A DNA stretch of 5,349 nt from Chitinophagaceae bacterium. GTDB taxonomy: Bacteria > Bacteroidota > Bacteroidia > Chitinophagales > Chitinophagaceae. Under the pieces are notes generated by a model. The model was not told where the DNA came from, did not search any database, and was given only the letters and a program-made list of their open reading frames with translations. Positions 1 through 4,673 of this stretch are shown one piece after another (within the stretch, counting starts at the first letter, position 1; each line of letters starts with the position of its first letter). The stretch spans positions 3,843-9,191 of the forward strand of contig DPFD01000168.1 of the NCBI GenBank assembly GCA_003534175.1, in the 5' to 3' direction. The position numbers and the translations under genes are program-made.

Positions 1-14
1 GGTTGAATGAAGTA

Positions 15-29
15 GTCTAATTTAGCAGC
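15..29 (+). promoter_or_regulatory. Possible -7 promoter element directly before meaB
   Basis: TAATTTAG at 18-25 differs at one defined position from the Bacteroidota -7 consensus TAnnTTTG. It is followed by CAGC and then the meaB ATG, the same arrangement (GCAGCATG) as at the 73-residue gene on the opposite strand. If real, transcription would begin at or next to the ATG. The -33 region would lie outside the window, so only half the promoter can be judged. Confidence 0.3.
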
Positions 30-920
30 ATGTGGGAACACCTTCTTCAACAAATTCAGCAGGGCAACCGAAAATCGCTGGCGCGGGCCTTATCGCTCGT
101 TGAAAATGAAGTAGAGGGATATGATGTTTTTTTAGAACGTATTCCTGTACGCACCGTACCGGTGATTGGTATTACGGGCCCGCCCGGAGCCGGCAAAAGC
201 ACGCTGACGGATCAACTGATTGGATGCATTGTGGCACAGCAAAAAAAAGTGGCGGTGATTTGTGTGGATCCATCTTCTCCTTTTAATCTCGGCGCTGTAT
301 TGGGCGACAGGATTCGCATGAACCAATGGTATACCCATCCGGATGTGTTCATTCGTTCGCTGGCTACGCGTGGCTCGCTGGGTGGTTTGCATCCCGGTAT
401 TATAGAACTTACTGAAGTGATGAAGGCCGCCGACTTTGATTATATAATGGTGGAAACCGTGGGGGTAGGACAAAGTGAGATTGAGATTGCCGGACTGGCA
501 GATGTAACCCTGGTGGTGCTGGTACCCGAGGCCGGAGATGAAATACAAACCATGAAAGCAGGGTTGATGGAAATTGCCGACATCTTCGTGGTGAACAAGG
601 CCGATCGGCCGGGGGCAGATGCTTTTGTAAAAAACCTGCGCATGATGCTGGCTCCTGCGTTTATGCATCACCGTGAAGAAGTGCCTATTATTCAAACAAC
701 AGCTACCACCGGTGAAGGGATGGACAAATTAATGCAGGCGATAGAAGGCAGAACGCAACAGGATACCCATGAGAGAAAGGCCTGGTTGCTGGCTGAAAGA
801 GCGTACAAACTCATCCAACGCCAACGCATGCGCGACGTTTCGAAAGAAGACCTCAAAAAAACATTTGAACATTCAGGTGAAAACAACCTGCACCGAATCA
901 TCCGCCAATACTACAACTGA
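30..920 (+). CDS. meaB: MeaB/ArgK-family GTPase, methylmalonyl-CoA mutase chaperone
   Basis: G3E-class P-loop GTPase of 296 residues. Family knowledge: MeaB binds adenosylcobalamin-dependent methylmalonyl-CoA mutase in the cytoplasm, gates cofactor loading by GTP hydrolysis and protects the enzyme from inactivation, in propionate/succinate interconversion. Seen here: N-terminal helical part (1-45), Walker A GPPGAGKST (50-58), the family signature VDPSS (79-83) followed by LGDRIRM (91-97), RGSLGG (114-119), the switch segment ETVGVGQSE (142-150), the guanine-specificity motif NKAD (189-192), and a helical C-terminus of about 55 residues. The E. coli and Methylobacterium proteins have about 330 residues; the shortfall appears to lie mainly in the C-terminal dimerisation part. 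The start is fixed by an in-frame stop at 18-20, and no Shine-Dalgarno sequence is visible. No mutase gene lies in the window. The 3' end overlaps the convergent downstream gene by 10 bases. Confidence 0.95.
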   Translation: MWEHLLQQIQQGNRKSLARALSLVENEVEGYDVFLERIPVRTVPVIGITGPPGAGKSTLTDQLIGCIVAQQKKVAVICVDPSSPFNLGAVLGDRIRMNQWYTHPDVFIRSLATRGSLGGLHPGIIELTEVMKAADFDYIMVETVGVGQSEIEIAGLADVTLVVLVPEAGDEIQTMKAGLMEIADIFVVNKADRPGADAFVKNLRMMLAPAFMHHREEVPIIQTTATTGEGMDKLMQAIEGRTQQDTHERKAWLLAERAYKLIQRQRMRDVSKEDLKKTFEHSGENNLHRIIRQYYN

Positions 921-1132
921 TTTTCATTTCTGCGGTTGCGCCACCAGCGTACCCCAATGTATCCTACAATAATGAACGGTGTAAGCATCAGGTATACAAT
1001 ACCGGAGTTCATGCCCTTGGCGGGTTTTTCACCCAGTTGTGCGGCTGTTTTGGTGCACATGGAGCACTGGGCAGCGGCATCCACACTAATCAGTAGCAGC
1101 ACCAATAATAAAGTATATACCAACCATTTCAT
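911..1132 (-). CDS. Small CxxC membrane protein with signal peptide, function unknown
   Basis: A 73-residue protein. Residues 1-22 form a signal peptide or N-terminal anchor (MKWLVYTLLLVLLLISV then DAAAQ). Next come C23-S-M-C26, a hydrophilic stretch with a GMNSGIVYLM motif (40-49), a membrane segment at about 44-62, and a basic tail (RWWRNRRNENQL). From memory, small Bacteroidota proteins with a signal peptide, QCxMC, a G-[IL]-N-x-G-I-x-YL motif and one more membrane span form a recurrent family, often near respiratory or cytochrome oxidase assembly genes. I cannot name a function. The CxxC pair would face the periplasm and could bind a metal or heme or do thiol chemistry; that is inference. 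Cys23 lacks a normal lipobox (AAQ before it), so a lipoprotein is unlikely. A good -7 element ends four bases before the ATG. The gene converges on meaB with a 10-base overlap. Confidence 0.8.
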   Translation of the reverse strand: MKWLVYTLLLVLLLISVDAAAQCSMCTKTAAQLGEKPAKGMNSGIVYLMLTPFIIVGYIGVRWWRNRRNENQL

Positions 1133-1136
1133 GCTG

Positions 1137-1166
1137 CAAAGGTACCTGCATTCTTTGAATTTTCAG
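1137..1166 (-). promoter_or_regulatory. Bacteroidota-type promoter of the CxxC protein gene
   Basis: Read on the minus strand, TACCTTTG (1144-1137) matches the -7 consensus TAnnTTTG exactly. A CTG lies 19 bases upstream (1166-1164), where TTG is expected, so the -33 element is one base off. Only CAGC separates the -7 element from the ATG at 1132, so the start site should fall at or within a few bases of the A of the ATG, giving a leaderless or nearly leaderless mRNA. Confidence 0.6.
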
Positions 1167-1327
1167 GGTTTGTAGTGATATGGGCTTATTGCTGCATGAA
1201 GGGAGATCCGGCGGGATTGCAGTAGAATGTAATATTTCACCGGCAATTGCTACTATACACATATAAAGCCATCAATGCATTTTGATTTAATTGCATATAT
1301 GGGATGCATACTGTGGTTGCTGTGATT

Positions 1328-1388
1328 AGTGGTTTGAAAAAATTCATGTAACCACAATGGAAATCCACTCTGTGGTCTCCGTGCATTA
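1328..1388. repeat. Dispersed CCACAAAG-type repeat, copy 1
   Basis: It aligns with 1428-1488 over the whole 61 bases, roughly 80% identical by eye, including the shared core AACCACAAnGGAAATCC. It contains GTGGTT (1329-1334) paired with AACCAC (1350-1355), then ACCACA (1351-1356) with TGTGGT (1371-1376). The two hairpins are mutually exclusive because they share the middle arm. A further CTGTGGTTGCTGTG just upstream (1311-1324) looks like another decayed unit. Confidence 0.7.
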
Positions 1389-1427
1389 CATAAAAATCCA
1401 GAAACAATAATTAATCTTAGTGGCCTC

Positions 1428-1488
1428 TGTGGTTTTAAAAAAATTCATTTAACCACAAAGGAAATCCCCTCCCTGGCCTTTGTGTTTA
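1428..1488. repeat. Dispersed CCACAAAG-type repeat, copy 2
   Basis: This is the second copy, displaced by exactly 100 bases from the first. GTGGTT (1429-1434) can pair with AACCAC (1451-1456). Alternatively AACCACAAAGG (1451-1461) pairs with CCTTTGTGTTT (1477-1487) at 10 of 11 positions across a 15-base loop. Words of the form CCACAAAG/CTTTGTGG and CACAGAG/CTCTGTG recur between genes in many bacterial genomes, in my recollection; I know of no established function. Confidence 0.7.
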
Positions 1489-1504
1489 AAGAAAAACATT
1501 AAAA

Positions 1505-1554
1505 AACAAAGAGAGGAAGTACACTCAAAACTGATTAATTATCCTCTCCGTGTT
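1505..1554. repeat. Third imperfect inverted repeat of the same style
   Basis: AACAAAGAGAGGA (1505-1517) matches the reverse complement of TCCTCTCCGTGTT (1542-1554) at 11 of 13 positions, with a 24-base loop. The CAAAGAGAGG and CTCTCCGTG words resemble those in the two copies just upstream, so this is probably a more diverged member of the cluster. Confidence 0.45.
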
Positions 1555-1583
1555 CGAGTCTCAAAATAATCTTTTCCAACAAA

Positions 1584-1608
1584 TCTAAAAATGACGCACA
1601 TTTTTAGA
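1584..1608. repeat. Perfect 10-bp inverted repeat
   Basis: TCTAAAAATG (1584-1593) and CATTTTTAGA (1599-1608) are exact reverse complements around the 5-base loop ACGCA. It lies about 95 bases before the lipoprotein start at 1704. It could be an operator or an RNA hairpin. It lacks a G/C-rich stem and a following U tract, so it is not a typical intrinsic terminator. Confidence 0.55.
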
Positions 1609-1703
1609 ATGACTTACTTGCAACATTTCAGGGAGTCCAATTTTTATATCGAATTTCTGTATAATCTATTATGTTGTTTATCTTGATGACAAATAATCCC
1701 ATC

Positions 1704-1820
1704 ATGAAGTCACTCCCCCCACGTATGCGAATATTATTGATTGTTTTCCTACTTCATTCAATGAATGCATGTTCACAAAAACATATTAATGAAGGGGTAA
1801 TGAGGACAGAACTTTTGTAA
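1704..1820 (+). CDS. Lipoprotein signal-peptide fragment, frameshifted from the next ORF
   Basis: A 38-codon frame begins MKSLPPRMRILLIVFLLH, continues SMNAC-SQKHINEG and stops with TAA at 1818-1820. It has a basic N-region, a hydrophobic core (about residues 10-17) and a lipobox ending in Ala-Cys (Cys23), a normal signal-peptidase II site in Bacteroidota. Alternative in-frame starts lie at 1671, 1686 and 1725; the one at 1725 gives the most compact signal peptide. Fifteen residues after the lipid-modified Cys is too little for a mature protein, and the next frame lacks any export signal. This is therefore best read as the 5' part of the gene continuing at 1820. I see no good Bacteroidota promoter ahead of it. 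Confidence 0.6.
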   Translation: MKSLPPRMRILLIVFLLHSMNACSQKHINEGVMRTELL

Positions 1821-2548
1821 TGAATGAAATCTCAAAAGGGATTTTTGATACAATTTACCTGAAATCGAGTAAGATATGGTTTTTAGATAGCATGGTCATT
1901 TATGAGCTAAAAGTAGTTGAACAACCACCGGATGGTCAAGAACAAGTTGGGTACACTTACCCAGTTTTCAAATATACTTTTCATGATTTGCGAACTATGC
2001 GATGTCAGGATTATTTTTCATTCACAGATACTGCAAGTGTTCAATGCAACTATCAGTTAACAAATACAGAGACCGTGTTATACAGATTTTGGAAGTATGA
2101 ACCGCCCTTTGAGGAAATGTATTTTGATTTGGGTGACACTATGATTGGAAATAGAAAAGTAAAAATGATTGAAAAGAGAAAAGCGATATTCTCTATTGAT
2201 AATTACAACATCGCGGGTAAAGATTATACTGAGCATAATAACGGATACAGGGAAATCTTGTACATTGAATGTGGTGTTCCTGATAATATTTTTCACATTA
2301 ATTATAAAGCTGAACAACGATACCCAAACTGTAAAGTGGTAAGGCGAGATGGATGTGATTTACAAAACAACTCCAGACGCTGCACGGAAAATATGATAAT
2401 CACATCCAAACTCACAGAAAATGAAAGGGCAGTTTTTAAACAATGGTCGGAGAATGCAAGGACAACAAAAGTTCCAGCAATAAAGTATACAGAATCGTTT
2501 CAACGTTGCGGTCCGGAGCAATCACCATTATACCCTAAAGATTTTTAA
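1820..2548 (+). CDS. Hypothetical protein, probable body of a broken lipoprotein
   Basis: The frame encodes 242 residues that I do not recognise. It is rich in aromatic and charged residues, with no membrane segment or known motif. Seven cysteines (62, 76, 151, 171, 179, 188, 230) would suit an exported, disulfide-bearing protein, but the frame as drawn has no signal peptide. The ATG at 1820 shares its A with the TAA stop of the preceding signal-peptide frame. This frame is open upstream to 1793 (stop at 1790-1792), so the two frames overlap by 28 bases. Adding one base to GGGG (1794-1797) or TTTT (1813-1816) would fuse them into one lipoprotein of about 280 residues. Alternatively, TAATG re-initiation makes a cytosolic protein. 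Three sampled 60-base lines are 30-37% G+C, against 48% in a sampled typA line and 60% in a meaB line, so recent acquisition is possible. Confidence 0.65.
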   Translation: MNEISKGIFDTIYLKSSKIWFLDSMVIYELKVVEQPPDGQEQVGYTYPVFKYTFHDLRTMRCQDYFSFTDTASVQCNYQLTNTETVLYRFWKYEPPFEEMYFDLGDTMIGNRKVKMIEKRKAIFSIDNYNIAGKDYTEHNNGYREILYIECGVPDNIFHINYKAEQRYPNCKVVRRDGCDLQNNSRRCTENMIITSKLTENERAVFKQWSENARTTKVPAIKYTESFQRCGPEQSPLYPKDF

Positions 2549-2554
2549 CCCCTG

Positions 2555-2583
2555 AAAATAAAAAAGCTGTCCCGAGAGACAGC
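2555..2583 (-). terminator. Intrinsic terminator of typA
   Basis: Read on the minus strand, GCTGTC (2583-2578) pairs perfectly with GACAGC (2571-2566) around a 6-base loop, followed directly by TTTTTT, A, TTTT (2565-2555). It lies 25 bases past the typA stop codon. On the plus strand the hairpin is followed by CTTATATAAA, not a U tract, so it would serve the convergent lipoprotein gene poorly. Confidence 0.87.
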
Positions 2584-2608
2584 CTTATATAAACATTGCA
2601 GTAATCTG

Positions 2609-4417
2609 TTAGTTAGCAGCGGCCATTTGTTTAGATACTTTCTTGCGTTCTTCTTCATCCAGCACCACTTTACGCATGCGGATAAAATTGGGTGTTACTT
2701 CAATGCATTCATCCTGCTGAATATATTCCATGCACTCTTCCAGTGTCATCAATGTTTTGGGAGCAATGTTGGTAGCTGCATCACTGCCGCTCGCGCGCAT
2801 GTTGGTGAGTTTCTTTCCTTCAATGGCATTCACCACCAAATCACCCGGCTTAATGTGCTCAGCAATGATTTGTCCTGCATACACTTCCTCTCCCGGATCT
2901 ACAAAGAAGGTTCCGCGATCTTGTAATTTATCAATCGAATAACCTGTAGTAGTTCCACCCTGCTTGGCAAGCAACACGCCATTGTTTCTTCCGGGAATAT
3001 TTCCTTTCCAGGGTTTATACTCTGTGAAACGATGCGCCATCACTGCTTCACCGGTAGTAGCGGTTAGCATTTGTGTTCTCAATCCTATCAAACCACGGCT
3101 CGGAATTTCAAATTCGAGGTGTTGCATTTCCCCTTTGGTTTCCATCACGTGCATCTCCCCTTTACGACGGGTTACCAGATCAATTACCTTACTGGCAAAT
3201 TCCTGCGGCACGTCTACCACTAAGTTTTCATACGGCTCGCACTTCACACCGTCAATATGTTTTACAATTACCTGAGGTTGACCTACGGTTAATTCATATC
3301 CCTCGCGGCGCATGGTTTCAATCAATACACCCAGGTGAAGAATACCACGGCCATACACGATGAAGCTGTCGCCATTATCACTGTCTTCCACCCGCAGTGC
3401 CAGATTTTTTTCCATTTCCTTCATCAAACGGTCGCGCAGGTGGCGGCTCGTTACAAACTTTCCGTCTTTTCCAAAAAACGGTGAGTTGTTGATGCTGAAC
3501 AACATGTTCATTGTGGGTTCATCTACACTGATTACCGGCAACGCTTCGGGGTTGTCGAAATCTGCAATGGTATCACCAATATTAAAATCTTCCAATCCTA
3601 CTACCGCACATATATCGCCCGCATGTACTTCGGTTACTTTCTTCTTACCCATTCCTTCAAACACATACAGTTCCTTCACGCGCGATTTTTTGATGCTTCC
3701 ATCGGCCTGCATCAGTGAGATGGGTTGATTTTCTTTGATCACTCCTCTCGCTACTTTACCTACGGCTATACGACCGAGAAAAGAAGAGTATTCCAGTGAG
3801 GTAATCTGCATTTGCAGGTATCCTTCGCTAACCTGTGGTTCGGGTACGTATTTCAGGATACCGTCGAGCAGGGGTGTAATATCTTCTGAAGGTGTGAGGG
3901 AATCATTGAACCAGCCATTTTTTCCTGATCCATAAAAGGTGGGAAAATCAAGCTGTTCCTCAGTGGCATCCAAATTAAAGAAGAGTTCAAACACGGCATC
4001 GTGCACTTCATCCGGACGACAATTGGGTTTATCCACCTTATTGATAACTACAATAGGTTTCAGATTCAGCTGGAGTGCTTTCTGCAACACGAAACGTGTT
4101 TGTGGCATTGGGCCTTCAAAAGCATCTACCAGCAATATCACCCCGTCTGCCATTTTCAATACGCGCTCTACTTCTCCTCCAAAATCAGCGTGACCAGGGG
4201 TATCAATCACATTAATTTTTACGTCGTTATACGTAACAGAAGCGTTCTTGCTAAAAATGGTAATGCCCCGTTCTCTTTCCAGGTCGTTACTATCCATGAT
4301 TAAATCGCCGGTTTCCTGGTTCTCTCTGAAAACTTTTGAAGCGTGTAAGATTTTGTCAACTAAGGTTGTTTTTCCGTGGTCAACGTGGGCAATGATTGCG
4401 ATGTTACGTATGTTCAT
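2609..4417 (-). CDS. typA: Ribosome-binding translational GTPase TypA/BipA
   Basis: The protein has 602 residues, the usual length (about 607 in E. coli). Family knowledge: BipA is an EF-G-like GTPase that binds the 70S ribosome at the A-site region and supports 50S assembly, low-temperature growth and stress responses. Seen here: G1 AHVDHGKTT (10-18), G2 RERGITI (48-54), G3 DTPGH (72-76), G4 NKVDK (126-130), and YGSGKNGW (162-169) at the G5 position, where enterobacteria have SA. Domain II covers about 198-300, EF-G-like domain III about 303-385, domain V about 393-480, and the BipA-specific C-terminal domain about 480-602, with the conserved NNGVL (478-482) and NMRASGSD (539-546). ATG 4417 is the first start after an in-frame stop at 4424-4426 and gives the canonical MNIRNIAIIAHVDHGKTT. 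The gene has its own promoter and terminator, so it is probably monocistronic. Confidence 0.98.
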   Translation of the reverse strand: MNIRNIAIIAHVDHGKTTLVDKILHASKVFRENQETGDLIMDSNDLERERGITIFSKNASVTYNDVKINVIDTPGHADFGGEVERVLKMADGVILLVDAFEGPMPQTRFVLQKALQLNLKPIVVINKVDKPNCRPDEVHDAVFELFFNLDATEEQLDFPTFYGSGKNGWFNDSLTPSEDITPLLDGILKYVPEPQVSEGYLQMQITSLEYSSFLGRIAVGKVARGVIKENQPISLMQADGSIKKSRVKELYVFEGMGKKKVTEVHAGDICAVVGLEDFNIGDTIADFDNPEALPVISVDEPTMNMLFSINNSPFFGKDGKFVTSRHLRDRLMKEMEKNLALRVEDSDNGDSFIVYGRGILHLGVLIETMRREGYELTVGQPQVIVKHIDGVKCEPYENLVVDVPQEFASKVIDLVTRRKGEMHVMETKGEMQHLEFEIPSRGLIGLRTQMLTATTGEAVMAHRFTEYKPWKGNIPGRNNGVLLAKQGGTTTGYSIDKLQDRGTFFVDPGEEVYAGQIIAEHIKPGDLVVNAIEGKKLTNMRASGSDAATNIAPKTLMTLEECMEYIQQDECIEVTPNFIRMRKVVLDEEERKKVSKQMAAAN

Positions 4418-4432
4418 ATAAAATTAAGTGCG

Positions 4433-4462
4433 CAAAGGTACGGTTTCTTAGCCTTTCTACAA
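4433..4462 (-). promoter_or_regulatory. Bacteroidota-type promoter of typA
   Basis: On the minus strand, TTG (4462-4460) and TACCTTTG (4440-4433) are separated by 19 bases, an exact fit to the Bacteroidota -33/-7 pattern (TTG, about 19 bases, TAnnTTTG). The -7 element ends 15 bases before the ATG at 4417, which predicts a 5' leader of about 10 bases. The leader is A/T-rich (TTAATTTTAT before ATG) without a Shine-Dalgarno sequence. Confidence 0.78.
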
Positions 4463-4520
4463 GGTGTTTTTTAAGAAATAACGATAGGTTTCTGTTAATT
4501 TCCAACTCACGGAAAGCATG

Positions 4521-4602
4521 GGTTGGAGTGAATTTAGATGAGATTTTGGTGTAACGTGTTGATGTTGTGGGTGTATATGTGTGAGATGAGGGATAAAAGA
4601 AA
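4521..4602 (-). terminator. C-rich, G-poor tract resembling a Rho-loading site
   Basis: On the plus strand, 4521-4600 contains 30 G and a single C (4555) by hand count. The minus-strand transcript leaving the membrane protein gene is therefore C-rich and almost free of G, with many CA/TC dinucleotides and little chance of folding. That is the composition of Rho utilisation sites. It starts about 70 bases past the stop codon at 4674 and ends before the typA promoter, where Rho-dependent termination would insulate typA. No motif proves it. Confidence 0.35.
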
Positions 4603-4604
4603 CG

Positions 4605-4635
4605 AAAAAAAAAATCGCCTTCGTACAGGACGTAG
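4605..4635 (-). terminator. Weak hairpin followed by a U10 tract
   Basis: On the minus strand, CTACGT (4635-4630) pairs with ACGAAG (4624-4619) at 5 of 6 positions around a 5-base loop. After four bases (GCGA) a run of ten T follows (4614-4605). It sits about 40 bases past the stop of the membrane protein gene. The short imperfect stem and the gap before the U tract make it a poor intrinsic terminator by itself. Confidence 0.35.
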
Positions 4636-4673
4636 CACTTACCCGCATTTAAAAACAGGCAGCATACATCCCT

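Larger units (their letters stand above)
1145..1670. other. Gene-free spacer of about 0.5 kb with repeats
   Basis: No open frame here has a protein-like sequence or an associated promoter. The left part (about 1145-1310) has no feature I recognise apart from several ATGCAT words at 1275-1310. The middle (1311-1554) carries CCACAAAG-type repeats. The right part (1584-1608) has a perfect hairpin. No tRNA, CRISPR repeat or transposase remnant is visible. The region becomes A/T-rich from about 1230 and passes into the A/T-rich lipoprotein gene. Confidence 0.6.

Noticed and set aside
132..695. A long minus-strand frame (187 codons) inside meaB
   Set aside because: It is a shadow of meaB, rich in His and Arg from reverse reading of a codon-biased gene; the plus-strand frame has all GTPase motifs.
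936..1175. A 79-codon plus-strand frame opposite the CxxC gene
   Set aside because: It is antisense to a gene with a clear signal peptide, CxxC motif and promoter, and its own protein has no sensible features.
1180..1266. A 28-codon frame starting MGLLLHEGRSGG in the spacer
   Set aside because: It is short, has no promoter or signal features, and matches nothing I know; chance is the simplest explanation.
1328..1488. Two repeats with even spacing, considered as a CRISPR remnant
   Set aside because: The copies are diverged, 61 bases long with internal hairpins, number only two, and no cas gene is present.
1545..1562. CCGTGTTCGAGTCTC resembles a tRNA T-arm
   Set aside because: The loop TTCGAGT is present but the flanking 5-base arms (CCGTG and CTCAA) do not pair, and no acceptor or anticodon arm can be placed upstream.
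1679..1686. TATCTTGA considered as the -7 element of the lipoprotein gene
   Set aside because: It lacks one T of TAnnTTTG and no properly spaced TTG supports it.
4457..4648. A 63-codon minus-strand frame between the membrane gene and typA
   Set aside because: It spans the C-rich tract, giving a His/Thr/Pro-rich low-complexity product, and runs into the typA promoter; no start signal is seen.
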